Assembly: GCA_943787265.1 (NCBI GenBank)
Contig: CALSLT010000015.1
Span: forward strand, 62,001-126,000
DNA length: 64,000 bases
Reading direction: 5' to 3'
DNA from: an uncultured Planctomycetaceae bacterium
GTDB lineage: Bacteria > Planctomycetota > Planctomycetia > Planctomycetales > Planctomycetaceae
Below the pieces are notes generated by a model. That model searched no databases. It saw nothing but the letters and a program-made list of their open reading frames with translations, and was not told the origin of the DNA. Shown here in pieces: positions 41,810 through 50,222 of this stretch; position 1 is the first letter of the stretch; the number at the start of each line of letters is the position of its first letter. Made by a program: the position numbers and the translations under genes.

Positions 41810-43120
41810 ATGCGAACTTCATCGATTTCAGTCAGCACGCTTCTGCTGGCATTTACTGGCTTTGCCTTCACTGGATTCTCAGGCTGCAGCAACGACGCAT
41901 CTACTGAGTCGTCTGTGCCACAAGTCCCGACTGCTGACGCATCAGACACCGACCTCAACACATCGGAAACCGAAGGCACCGAAGCTAATTCAGGCTCGAC
42001 TGACGACGTCTCGGATGCTTCTGGTGATTCGACGGCGGCCGACGCCAGCCAGCCAACCGAGCAGCCCCTGCTCGTCGAAGAGCCAAAGGTTGACCGGCCG
42101 ACAGGCATGGTCTGGGTGCCAGGCGGCACGTTTAAGATGGGTGGTTCCGATGGTTTCCCTGACGAATTGCCGGTTCACGACGTGCAGCTCGACGGATTCT
42201 GGATGGACTCGACAGAGGTCACGGTCGCAGAATTCAAGCGTTTCGCAGACGCCACCGGCTATATCACCGTGGCAGAGCGAAAGCCGAAACGTGAAGACTT
42301 CGCCGATCAGCTCACGCCAGAACAAATGGCTGCGATCCCGGAAGAGGCACTCGTCCCGGGATCAATTTGCTTCAACCCTGATTTTGACCGACAGACGTTT
42401 CCCGAAGGTCGTCGACCAACGCCCGCCGAAATCTACCTCGTCTGGATGTACAAACGCGGTGCCAACTGGCGTCACCCGGACGGACCTGACTCGGGCATCG
42501 AGGACCGTATGGACCAACCAATCTCGCATGTCTCGTGGTCTGACTGCGCTGCCTACTGCGAATGGGCGGGAAAACGACTTCCAACCGAGGCCGAGTGGGA
42601 ATACGCCGCGCGAGGCGGACGCAACCAGGAAACATATCCGTGGGGCAACGAACGTGAACCCGGCGGCCGCTGGATGACAAACATCTGGCAAGGCGAATGG
42701 CCGTTCAAGAACCTCAATCAGGACGGACACGAAAAGACTTCGCCAGTCGCCAGCTACGAGGCCAACGGCTACGGACTGTACGACATGTCTGGAAACGTAT
42801 GGGAGTGGTGCAGCGACTGGTACCGACCTGACTATTACGAAAACAGCCCGGCTCGAAACCCGTACGGCCCCGTAGACAGCCTTGACCCGAATGAACCCAA
42901 CATTCCGAAACGCATTCAACGAGGCGGTTCCTTCATGTGCAACGCCAACTACTGCACCGGCTACCGAGTTGCCGCTCGTATGAAAGGCGACGTCATGTCA
43001 GGAACCTGGCACTGTGGCTTTCGCACAGTCCTCAGCTCCGCCAGCTACGAAAAGTTCCGCCAGGCACCTGGAGCAAGAGTTCGATCAAACGCTTCGAAGG
43101 CAGCAACTGTCGGACAATAA
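41810..43120 (+). CDS. Formylglycine-generating enzyme (SUMF1) family lipoprotein
   Basis: A 436-residue protein. N-terminal signal peptide with lipobox FSGC (Cys26), then a Ser/Thr/Asp-rich spacer and the FGE-sulfatase domain from about residue 95 (MVWVPGGTFKMGGSD). The fold markers follow: QPISHVSWSDCAAYCEWAGKRLPTEAEWEYAARGG, GLYDMSGNVWEWCSDW and RGGSFMCNANYCTGYRVAAR. The two active-site cysteines are Cys377 and Cys382, spaced C-x4-C as in human FGE, so a genuine copper-dependent oxidase that converts Cys to formylglycine in sulfatases is plausible. It would act outside the cytoplasm, where sulfatases are exported. No sulfatase gene is adjacent. Confidence 0.88.
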   Translation: MRTSSISVSTLLLAFTGFAFTGFSGCSNDASTESSVPQVPTADASDTDLNTSETEGTEANSGSTDDVSDASGDSTAADASQPTEQPLLVEEPKVDRPTGMVWVPGGTFKMGGSDGFPDELPVHDVQLDGFWMDSTEVTVAEFKRFADATGYITVAERKPKREDFADQLTPEQMAAIPEEALVPGSICFNPDFDRQTFPEGRRPTPAEIYLVWMYKRGANWRHPDGPDSGIEDRMDQPISHVSWSDCAAYCEWAGKRLPTEAEWEYAARGGRNQETYPWGNEREPGGRWMTNIWQGEWPFKNLNQDGHEKTSPVASYEANGYGLYDMSGNVWEWCSDWYRPDYYENSPARNPYGPVDSLDPNEPNIPKRIQRGGSFMCNANYCTGYRVAARMKGDVMSGTWHCGFRTVLSSASYEKFRQAPGARVRSNASKAATVGQ

Positions 43121-43131
43121 AATCGTGAACA

Positions 43132-43182
43132 CCGCGCGAATCTAATGCTGGCATCTCTTACACGGGTTCATGCCACGCGCGG
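43132..43182. terminator. Nested hairpin at convergent gene ends
   Basis: Outer arms CCGCGCG (43132-43138) and CGCGCGG (43176-43182) and inner arms TGGCAT and ATGCCA. It lies between the plus FGE stop and the minus methyltransferase stop, overlapping the latter's last codons. No T-run, so it may be a bidirectional or factor-assisted terminator. Confidence 0.4.
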
Positions 43183-43962
43183 GCGAACCGAGCGTGTTGC
43201 AAACATCCACGCGGTGAACTGACTCAACGGGGTCTCGGGATCGTTTTCACCATCTTCATAAAACTCAGTCAGTTGAAAACCCGCTCGAAGTTGTCCGCCG
43301 ATCAAGTCCTGGAGTGAATGACCGAATTCGAGTGGCTGCTCGTTCGCCATCCGGCGTTTGACGTCCGGATCATTCAGGTGGTCGGAATCAGCCCAGGGCA
43401 ATGACTGCGTCACAGTAAGATTACCGGTGTCCGAGGCCTCTTCCGAAAAGAGCCAACAAGTCGGATTAACCATCCCTGAAATCAGTATCCCTCCTGGGCG
43501 GAGTACGCGGAAACATTCCTCCCAGACAGCGTTAACGTCCGGGACAAAGCAATTCGAACATGGATGCACAACGAGCTCGAAGGACTCATCAGCCAGCATC
43601 GACAAGTCGGCCATGTCACCCTCGAGGCACCGAATCTCCAGGCCATCTCGGTCAGCCACCATTTGATCCTGCCTGAGCTGAGCAGGCGAATTATCCAGAA
43701 CGGTGATGGCGGCTCCGGCGGCGGCAAGTACTGGTGCCTGTTGACCACCAGCTGCGCCAAGACACAGCACTGGCTGGTCGACGATCTGCGGAAACCACTC
43801 ACGAGGAACTGGACGTTGAGACGTTAACTGAATCTGCCATTCGCCTTGTCGAGCTGCTTCGATCACCTCGGTCGAAACGGGCACAGTCCATCGATTGCCG
43901 CGAGCCACGTTCAAATCCCAGGCATTCCGGTTCCAATCACGGACGTTTAACGGTTCTGTCAT
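43168..43962 (-). CDS. Class I SAM-dependent methyltransferase
   Basis: A 264-residue protein with the Rossmann SAM fold. Motif I is VLCLGAAGGQQAPVLAAAG, the acidic end of strand 2 is TVLDNSPAQL, motif II/III lie near RCLEGDMADLSMLADESFELVVHPC, and ECFRVLRPGGILISGM follows. The substrate is unknown; the class includes small-molecule and protein methyltransferases. N-terminal residues WNRNAWDLNVARGNRWT form an entrance helix typical of such enzymes. It converges on the FGE gene and is probably monocistronic. Confidence 0.85.
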   Translation of the reverse strand: MTEPLNVRDWNRNAWDLNVARGNRWTVPVSTEVIEAARQGEWQIQLTSQRPVPREWFPQIVDQPVLCLGAAGGQQAPVLAAAGAAITVLDNSPAQLRQDQMVADRDGLEIRCLEGDMADLSMLADESFELVVHPCSNCFVPDVNAVWEECFRVLRPGGILISGMVNPTCWLFSEEASDTGNLTVTQSLPWADSDHLNDPDVKRRMANEQPLEFGHSLQDLIGGQLRAGFQLTEFYEDGENDPETPLSQFTAWMFATRSVRPRVA

Positions 43963-44149
43963 TGGCAGACATTCCTGGCGTGGACAATCTCGACGATCGA
44001 CGTTCCGAAGAACCAGTCAGGAGAATACGGCAGATGCTCAGCCTGCACACGACATGCGATGTCGAAAAATCATCCCCGCGAAGAAAAGTTCGCAGACAGG
44101 CCTCACACTTGGCGAATGCTCAATGTAACCACGGCGAATTCCAGCTGAG

Positions 44150-44809
44150 CTATACGACAGTCAGACCTTCGCGGATTGCGTAACGGCATAACTCGACGCG
44201 ATCGTGGATCCCGAGGCGGTGCATGATGCGGTACTTGTGGCTGTCGATCGACTTTTCTGACCGACCAAGAATCCGCGCGATTTCTTTCACACTTTCGCCG
44301 CGTGCCAGATGCCGCAAAATCGACAACTGCTGGACACTCAAGCCACATAGCATGTTATCGGCACGTACGGTGTATTGGTCAGACGCGGCGTCCCACGTCA
44401 GCCGATCTCTGACAGCGTCTGAAAAGACGTACTCGCCAGCGTGCAATCTTTTAATCGCCGAGCAGACTTCGGCTGACGGTTCGTCCTTCAAAACATAGCC
44501 GTGTGCGCCCATCCGAACGGCCTGTGACACAAAGACGTCAGAGAGATGCGCCGTCAGGAATGCCATCCTCGTCGACGGTACCTGCTTCATCAGTTGGGGC
44601 ACGATGTCAAATGAGTCTCGGCCAGGAAAATCGACATCGAACAATGCCACATCCGGCCGCTCTCGCAGGACCAGTTCTGCACCTTCGTCAGCGGTAGTTG
44701 CCATGCCGGCCACAGAAAAATCTGAAACAAGGTCAAGCAGCGCGGCAAGAGATTCTACGACCACTCGGTGGTCATCGACGATGACAACTCGTATGGGAGA
44801 CACATCCAA
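44150..44809 (-). CDS. NarL/LuxR-family response regulator
   Basis: A 219-residue two-component regulator. The receiver domain has the acidic pair in VVIVDDHRVV, phosphoacceptor Asp in LFDVDFPGRD (about residue 57-59) and Lys in GYVLKDEPS. The C-terminal LuxR HTH follows (LSVQQLSILRHLARGESVKEIARILGRSEKSIDSHKYRIMHRLGIHDR). The start is TTG at 44809, supported by AAGGAG seven to eight bases upstream. A cognate histidine kinase is not next to it. Target genes unknown. Confidence 0.92.
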   Translation of the reverse strand: MDVSPIRVVIVDDHRVVVESLAALLDLVSDFSVAGMATTADEGAELVLRERPDVALFDVDFPGRDSFDIVPQLMKQVPSTRMAFLTAHLSDVFVSQAVRMGAHGYVLKDEPSAEVCSAIKRLHAGEYVFSDAVRDRLTWDAASDQYTVRADNMLCGLSVQQLSILRHLARGESVKEIARILGRSEKSIDSHKYRIMHRLGIHDRVELCRYAIREGLTVV

Positions 44810-45080
44810 AACGATGCTCCTTCTTCAGCCTTGGCCCAAGGACTTCCGCAGAGCTCTACCCAGCCCGCTTCAGCAGAATCCACAATCAGCGTCGATCTGA
44901 GCAAGACTCACAACCAAAGCTGAATCGAGAAGCGTGTGTATAGTGGTTTCGCTTCTGGACCTCAATATCTATTTTTGCCGAACCCGCGTCTCTGTCGGCA
45001 ATCCGCCGAAAGTTCGCCGCCAACATCAAGTGATATAACCGCTTGTGCCAGGGCACTTTCTGATCTGCCCGAACTGGCAC

Positions 45081-46517
45081 TTAACTGAGAATTCCGTCAA
45101 TCAAGTGTCCGTGAACGTCCGTCAGACGCATGTCTCGACCGCTGAATCGATAGGTCAGTTTTGTGTGCTCAACGCCGAGCAAGTGGAGCATCGTTGCATG
45201 CAGATCGTGAATCTCGACACGGTTCTCGACGACCTTGTAGCCGAACTCGTCGGTCGCTCCGTAAGTGATCCCACCTTTGACACCGCCGCCGGCCATCCAG
45301 ATCGAGAACCCGTACGGATTGTGATCCCGGCCGTTTGCCCCTTGAGCGAACGGTGTCCGGCCAAACTCGCCCGACCAGATCACGAGGGTGCTTTCAAAGA
45401 GGCCTCGCTGTTTGAGATCCGCCAGCAACGCAGCGATCGGCTTATCGACACTCTTTGCATTCTTGGAGTGGCCATCGACAAGGCCGCCATGCTGATCCCA
45501 ACGATCACCGTTTCCGCCAGGGCAGGTCAACTCGATGAACCGCACTCCGCGTTCAACCAGTCGGCGAGCAATCAGGCAACTTCGGCCGAACGTTTGAGTA
45601 TTTTTGAATTCGTCTTCGAGGCCGTAGGCCTGAAGCGTCTCTTTCGTTTCCGAAGCCACATTCATCAGGTCCGGCACTGCCGTCTGCATCTTCGCCGCCA
45701 GTTCATAATTGGCGATTGCTGATTCGAGCTTGTCGGCTTTTCCGTAGCGTTCCAAAACTCGGCCGTCGAGTTTTTTTAGTAGCGCAAGCTTTCGTTGCTG
45801 AAGCGCCGCAGTTTTTTCGGTCCGACGAATATTCGATACCGGAGGATCCTGGGCGGCAAAAACCGATCCCTGATAACTGGCTGGCAGGAATCCGCTGTTG
45901 AAGTTGTCCAGCCCGCCAGGTGGAATCAATCCGCTGTTCAGAATCACAAACCCTGGCAGTTCCTGGCACTCGCTGCCCAAGCCATAGCCGACCCACGACC
46001 CCATACTCGGTCGACCTTGCTGACCGTGCCCCGTGTGCAGAAAGTAGTTCGCGTTCGTGTGCTCTGGAAACTGCGAAACCATCGACCTGATGACGGCCAT
46101 GTCGTCGACGTGCTGACCGACGTGTGGAAACAGATCACTGACCGGAGTGCCGCTCTTGCCGTATTTCTTAAATTTCCAGGGACTCGCCAGTGAGTTTCCG
46201 ATGTTGTTGAATTGAGTTTTCTCGATCTTCGACGGGAACGGCTTTCCGTTCTGCTTGTCCAGCTCGGATTTCGGATCGAACGTGTCGACCTGAGAAACGC
46301 CGCCGTCCATATAGAGGAAAATTACGTTTCGTACCTTCGGCTCAAAGTGCGTGCCCTGAGTGACCGACCGTCCTTCATTTCCCGATGCAGCGTTCGCAGA
46401 TCCATCGCCATCTGCCATCATTGCCGCGAGTGCAATCGCACCGAACCCATTGGCACATTGACTAAGCATCTCTCGCCGACTCAGCGGCGGCGCAACAAAT
46501 TGACGGCAATGACTCAT
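45081..46517 (-). CDS. DUF1501 family protein, Tat-exported
   Basis: A 478-residue DUF1501 protein, an alkaline-phosphatase-superfamily relative abundant in Planctomycetes, usually beside a DUF1549/DUF1553 cytochrome-like protein, which is not present here. The N-terminus has a twin-arginine motif, SRREMLSQCANGFGAIALAAMM, so export depends on the Tat system (two tatA genes lie at 22 kb). Recognisable parts: IFLYMDGGVSQVDTFDPK, GHGQQGRPSMGSWVGYGLG, WDQHGGLVDGHSKNAKSVD and VIWSGEFGRTPFAQG. Predicted to act in the periplasm; its substrate is unknown. Confidence 0.9.
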   Translation of the reverse strand: MSHCRQFVAPPLSRREMLSQCANGFGAIALAAMMADGDGSANAASGNEGRSVTQGTHFEPKVRNVIFLYMDGGVSQVDTFDPKSELDKQNGKPFPSKIEKTQFNNIGNSLASPWKFKKYGKSGTPVSDLFPHVGQHVDDMAVIRSMVSQFPEHTNANYFLHTGHGQQGRPSMGSWVGYGLGSECQELPGFVILNSGLIPPGGLDNFNSGFLPASYQGSVFAAQDPPVSNIRRTEKTAALQQRKLALLKKLDGRVLERYGKADKLESAIANYELAAKMQTAVPDLMNVASETKETLQAYGLEDEFKNTQTFGRSCLIARRLVERGVRFIELTCPGGNGDRWDQHGGLVDGHSKNAKSVDKPIAALLADLKQRGLFESTLVIWSGEFGRTPFAQGANGRDHNPYGFSIWMAGGGVKGGITYGATDEFGYKVVENRVEIHDLHATMLHLLGVEHTKLTYRFSGRDMRLTDVHGHLIDGILS

Positions 46518-46662
46518 CGAGGCTCACTCACTTCGTTGTGAAGGCTGCACACGCAGCAGGGTCCAAACCGAATCAACGCCCATATTCTGCGCCGATGCAA
46601 TTCGCGATGCAAAGCGACCAGAAGTCCTCTGTCGAATCGGCGAGCCGCCAGAGTGACGCATC

Positions 46663-47124
46663 TCAGGCCGATGGCTTCGGAGCCGTGGCGAATTGAACGT
46701 TGTCGAAGCCGGCAGAGCGGCAGGTGTCGAGGATGTCGACGAAATCTCCAACCGGAACGCCGTGGTCAATGTCCAGAATCACCGGAATCTCCGGCGCAAC
46801 ACTAGCCAGTTCTCGAAGAGTTCCACGCAGACGATCCCAGTCATCGTACAACTGATTGTTGACCTCGGCCGTCGTGACTACTCCCTCGCCGGCACCACGT
46901 CTTGACAACTTAACCCAGACTTCGCCAAGCGGCTCAGGAGCTTCGACTGCGTCAACAGCCTCGATCGAACCAGCAGCCAGAGGTGTCGGCAAAGTTGATT
47001 CACGAATCTGGCCGATCGATGCGCACACGAAAAAAATCAGCAGCAGAAACACCACGTCGATCATCGGTGTCATGAACGAGTCGTCATGCTCACGACTCTG
47101 CTGATGTGAAACTGGTATTCGCAT
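46663..47124 (-). CDS. exbD: ExbD/TolR-family protein (second of pair)
   Basis: A 153-residue ExbD. One N-terminal helix, MTPMIDVVFLLLIFFVCASIG, with the essential Asp in FMTPMIDV, then a periplasmic domain (LGEVWVKLSRRGAG, ILDIDHGVPVGDFVDIL). It couples ion flow through ExbB to energise outer-membrane transport. It is third in the exbB-exbD-exbD set and follows the first exbD by 33 bases that contain a REP-like hairpin. Confidence 0.92.
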   Translation of the reverse strand: MRIPVSHQQSREHDDSFMTPMIDVVFLLLIFFVCASIGQIRESTLPTPLAAGSIEAVDAVEAPEPLGEVWVKLSRRGAGEGVVTTAEVNNQLYDDWDRLRGTLRELASVAPEIPVILDIDHGVPVGDFVDILDTCRSAGFDNVQFATAPKPSA

Positions 47125-47138
47125 TCTGGGTAATCCGC

Positions 47139-47159
47139 AGGTCAGGCAGAGCCTGACCT
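47139..47159. repeat. Intercistronic hairpin (AGGTCAGGC unit) between exbD genes
   Basis: AGGTCAGGC-AGA-GCCTGACCT, a perfect 9-bp stem with a 3-base loop, spans the gap between the two exbD genes and overlaps the TAG stop of the upstream one. On the minus strand the unit reads TTAGGTCAGGC, similar to the GTAG-headed REP units. It may protect or attenuate the mRNA. Confidence 0.6.
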
Positions 47160-47580
47160 AAGACGACTTCGGTAAAACGGCAAATCCAACACGAGTCACT
47201 CCGAACTGGGCACACGCCAGAAGAATGGGCTCGACCTCCTGATACGTTGCGGCGTGGTCTGCTCGAATCCGCACTTCGACCTGATTCTGCGACTCCTGAG
47301 CTGACGACAGAACTAACTGCTCGACCTGAGGCAGCAGAACTTGCCGCCCACCAACCCACATCGACCGATCGGCCATCACGGTTATTACGATGCGAAGCGG
47401 TGATTCTTCGTCGTCGCCAGCGGGGTCGACAACCTTCGGCAAATCAACAGGCTCAACAGCTTCGCTGCGAGCAACGTGGCTTGCCACCAGGAAAAAGATG
47501 ATCAGCAGAAAGACGATGTCGATCAACGAAGTCACATTAAAACTGACTGATCGCGACCGTGTCATACTGGGAGGCTTCAT
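47158..47580 (-). CDS. exbD: ExbD/TolR-family protein (first of pair)
   Basis: A 140-residue ExbD with helix SFNVTSLIDIVFLLIIFFLVASHVA, containing the conserved Asp, and a short periplasmic domain (ADHAATYQEVEPILLACAQF). It overlaps the exbB stop codon by four bases (ATGA), so translation is coupled. This copy is shorter than the next exbD. Two ExbDs per ExbB occur in planctomycete clusters and may form a mixed complex. Confidence 0.92.
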   Translation of the reverse strand: MKPPSMTRSRSVSFNVTSLIDIVFLLIIFFLVASHVARSEAVEPVDLPKVVDPAGDDEESPLRIVITVMADRSMWVGGRQVLLPQVEQLVLSSAQESQNQVEVRIRADHAATYQEVEPILLACAQFGVTRVGFAVLPKSS

Positions 47581-48458
47581 GTCTGAGATCCCCGCTCCAT
47601 CGCAACCGACTGAACTCTCGCTGGCGTCTCGGTTGCTCGTTCAGAATTCCGTTCCTGTTTCGCCCGCCCCTGTTCACGCCGCGCCTGATCACGGCGAAAA
47701 TCGGCAAACACATGCTCTGCCGTTAACGACGCTTCTGCGACCAACTCGTCGATGCGGTTTCGGAAGATCGCGAAGCTCGCAAACGCGGGAACAGCAACGG
47801 TCAATCCGAGCATCGTTGTCACGAGTGCACGGTAAATTCCCGGCGCGAGTTCGGACACAGCGGGATTGGCTTTCGCTTCAAACTCCATAAACGCCGTGAT
47901 CATGCCCCAGACCGTTCCCAGCAAACCGAGCATCGGAGCCAGGGTGCCGATCAAATGAAGATATTCGATCTTGCGAAACATCCGAGCCGCTTGCTCGGTC
48001 GCCGTATCCTCCATCGATTTCTCGACATCCTTGTATCCGAGTTCAATGACGGAGAGCCCCGAGGCAAGCACGTTGGAAAGAAAGCACGGCTGCAGAGAAC
48101 ATTGCTGCTTCGCGTCCTCAATCTTTCGCTCGGACAGGTGCTGATGCACGGCTTCCGCAAGCTCGCCTGGAATCAAGGTTCCACGTCGGATGCTCAGCAG
48201 ATGCTCAACCATCAGGTAGACCATCGACAGACTGAGCGCGAAGATCAAACCACCGACCAAACCACCGGTCCGTACAAGATCAAAGAAGCCGGTATCGGCA
48301 CTTGCTGGTGCTCCCGATTCTTCGCCCTGAGCAAAGGCTGGCCCTGCGACCATGCCAAGCACAAGCAAAGTCAGAAGCGGTGTCGCCAACGCTCGAACCA
48401 TTGAGCCAACAGACGCTGATCGCCCGGCAGCAACGCCTTGATACCTTCCGTGAAGCAT
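47577..48458 (-). CDS. exbB: MotA/TolQ/ExbB proton-channel family protein
   Basis: A 293-residue ExbB. The ATG at 48458 is preferred; the frame remains open to 48623 but the extra part is not family-like. A signal-like hydrophobic N-terminus (VRALATPLLTLLVLGMVAGPAFAQ) is unusual for ExbB but seen in planctomycete versions. Three membrane segments follow: VGGLIFALSLSMVYLMVEHL, LIGTLAPMLGLLGTVWGMITAF and ALVTTMLGLTVAVPAFASFAI. The central EYLHLIGTLAPMLGLLGTVWGM carries the channel signature. It pairs with two exbD genes downstream. RtcR lies upstream. Confidence 0.92.
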   Translation of the reverse strand: MLHGRYQGVAAGRSASVGSMVRALATPLLTLLVLGMVAGPAFAQGEESGAPASADTGFFDLVRTGGLVGGLIFALSLSMVYLMVEHLLSIRRGTLIPGELAEAVHQHLSERKIEDAKQQCSLQPCFLSNVLASGLSVIELGYKDVEKSMEDTATEQAARMFRKIEYLHLIGTLAPMLGLLGTVWGMITAFMEFEAKANPAVSELAPGIYRALVTTMLGLTVAVPAFASFAIFRNRIDELVAEASLTAEHVFADFRRDQARREQGRAKQERNSERATETPARVQSVAMERGSQT

Positions 48459-48579
48459 CACGATTCCATCCCGACTTCGTGTCTGAAATGTGTCAGAAAG
48501 AGTTGTCGTCGCGGAGTTTAGGCCGGCACTCAATTTGGCGGAATCCCGGTCTGCCGACTCCAGGCTTGAACTGCTGACG

Positions 48580-50184
48580 TTATTCGGGGTGGATGTCCCG
48601 CCAGGATAACCCAAAACGCCCAAGCAACTTTTTTACGCGGTCGGAGTCGTTTGGCTGAGCCTTCGCCTGTCTCGAAACAGCAAACAATCGCCGGCCCGCT
48701 TCCGCCATCGATCGGCACTCTTTGCAAACCTCGACAAGCTTCGCAAGCCCCGACTGATCGAACACATCGATCTCCGCAAGCTGCTCCTCCGAAAGCACGC
48801 TTTTCAGAACGTCGAGCGACGAATCTCCACAGGTTTCGGACCACGCATACTTCAAACGGTCGACTTCGTCATTCACGACATCAACGTTGATCCGCCCTGA
48901 CGGTGCCAACGTCGCCATGCGTGTGATCGCCGCGTTCAGATCGCGAAAGTTTGCGTTCCAACTCGCTTCAGCCGACTCAGCAAACTTCAGAAACCGACTT
49001 CTCGCTTCACGATTGAAGGTCACCCGGCGGCCGCCCGTTGATTCGAAGCGTTCCAACTCGTAGTCAACGTTCGGCTCAAGATCCTCGCGACGTTCAGCGA
49101 GCGATGGCAGGGAGAATGTCCATAGATTGATCCTCGCCAGTAAGTCCTCGCGAAATCGTCCATCCAGAACTTCCGCTCGCAAGTCGCGGTTCGTTCCCGC
49201 GATCAATTGAAAATCGCTTGAGCTCTCTTTGTCGGCACCGACTGGCAGAAACCGTTTCTCTTCGACAGCCCGCAAAAGCATTGCCTGCTCGTCGAGCCCC
49301 AACTCGCCGATCTCGTCGAGAAACAACATCCCGCCGTCAGCCGCTCGAAGCAGACCATCACGATCTTTCGCCGCCCCGGTGAATGCGCCTTTCACATGAC
49401 CGAACAACGCGGACGCGGCCTGATCACCACGGATGACGGCGCAGTTCAACTCGACGAGTTTGCCAGACACTCGCTGACGATGCAGTTTCATATCGAAGAT
49501 TCGGCGAGCGAGCTGACTCTTGCCCGCTCCGGTCGGACCAGTCAACAGAATTGGAGCATCGCTGTTTAGAGACACCTTCTCGATCTGCTCAATCAGCCGA
49601 TTGAACTTCTCATTCCGAGTCGCAATACCACTCTTAAGAAACGAAACGCTCTCGTCACGTTCAAGCTGAAACCGAGTCGCCAGTCGGTCGTAACGTGAAA
49701 GGTCGAGATCGATAATGCTGTAAACGCCGCCGGCCGATCCTCGACCGCTACCCTTCTTTGGCGAAGTCTGCAGTAGTCGGCCTGGCAGATGCCGCGACTC
49801 GGTCAGCAGAAACAGGCAGATTTGAGCGACGTGCGTGCCGGTCGTAATGTGGACGAGGTAGTCCTCGTCTTCTGGCTTGAACTCGTCCGACCTGGCAAAG
49901 TCGAGCAACGTGCTGAAGACCTCTTCAAAGTCCCACGGATCCTTGAACGGAACCTCGTGCTGAACGACTTTGGTTTCTGGCGACACCGAAACCAGATCAT
50001 CGCTTACCGTCTGCGCGAGATCCGAAAACTTCGGCTCGACCAGCAAATGAAATCGGTCCACCAGCAAATCTTCGTGTTGACAGACCGAAACCGTCGGCCG
50101 CCAACGCTCCCAGCGTCGAGCATTCACTCCCGCATCAAGCTGCGGCCCCAGCAGCCCAATTACCACAGTCTTTCGTTTCGCCAT
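48580..50184 (-). CDS. rtcR: RtcR: CARF-domain sigma-54 activator of RNA repair
   Basis: A 534-residue bacterial enhancer-binding protein matching E. coli RtcR along its length. The N-terminal sensor (residues about 1-185) holds the RtcR signature, including RWERWRPTVSVCQHEDL and EDYLVHITTGTHVAQICLFLL, and is a CARF-type fold known to bind RNA-end signals. The AAA+ domain has Walker A GPTGAGKS (216-223), the sigma-54 contact loop GAFTGA (266-271) and Walker B LFLDE. The C-terminus is a Fis-like HTH (SMAEAGRRLFAVSRQAKAQPN). RtcR normally activates rtcBA (RNA ligase and cyclase). Neither gene is in this window, so its target is elsewhere or different. Confidence 0.95.
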   Translation of the reverse strand: MAKRKTVVIGLLGPQLDAGVNARRWERWRPTVSVCQHEDLLVDRFHLLVEPKFSDLAQTVSDDLVSVSPETKVVQHEVPFKDPWDFEEVFSTLLDFARSDEFKPEDEDYLVHITTGTHVAQICLFLLTESRHLPGRLLQTSPKKGSGRGSAGGVYSIIDLDLSRYDRLATRFQLERDESVSFLKSGIATRNEKFNRLIEQIEKVSLNSDAPILLTGPTGAGKSQLARRIFDMKLHRQRVSGKLVELNCAVIRGDQAASALFGHVKGAFTGAAKDRDGLLRAADGGMLFLDEIGELGLDEQAMLLRAVEEKRFLPVGADKESSSDFQLIAGTNRDLRAEVLDGRFREDLLARINLWTFSLPSLAERREDLEPNVDYELERFESTGGRRVTFNREARSRFLKFAESAEASWNANFRDLNAAITRMATLAPSGRINVDVVNDEVDRLKYAWSETCGDSSLDVLKSVLSEEQLAEIDVFDQSGLAKLVEVCKECRSMAEAGRRLFAVSRQAKAQPNDSDRVKKLLGRFGLSWRDIHPE

Positions 50185-50222
50185 GAGTTAATTCAGCTCT
50201 CTGCCGACGTCACGAAGATCAG

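Noticed and set aside
44136..44152. Minus-strand TAGCTCAGCTGG resembling a tRNA D-arm
   Set aside because: The TAG is the stop of the response regulator and no TpsiC arm (GGTTCGAATCC-type) or acceptor stem follows.
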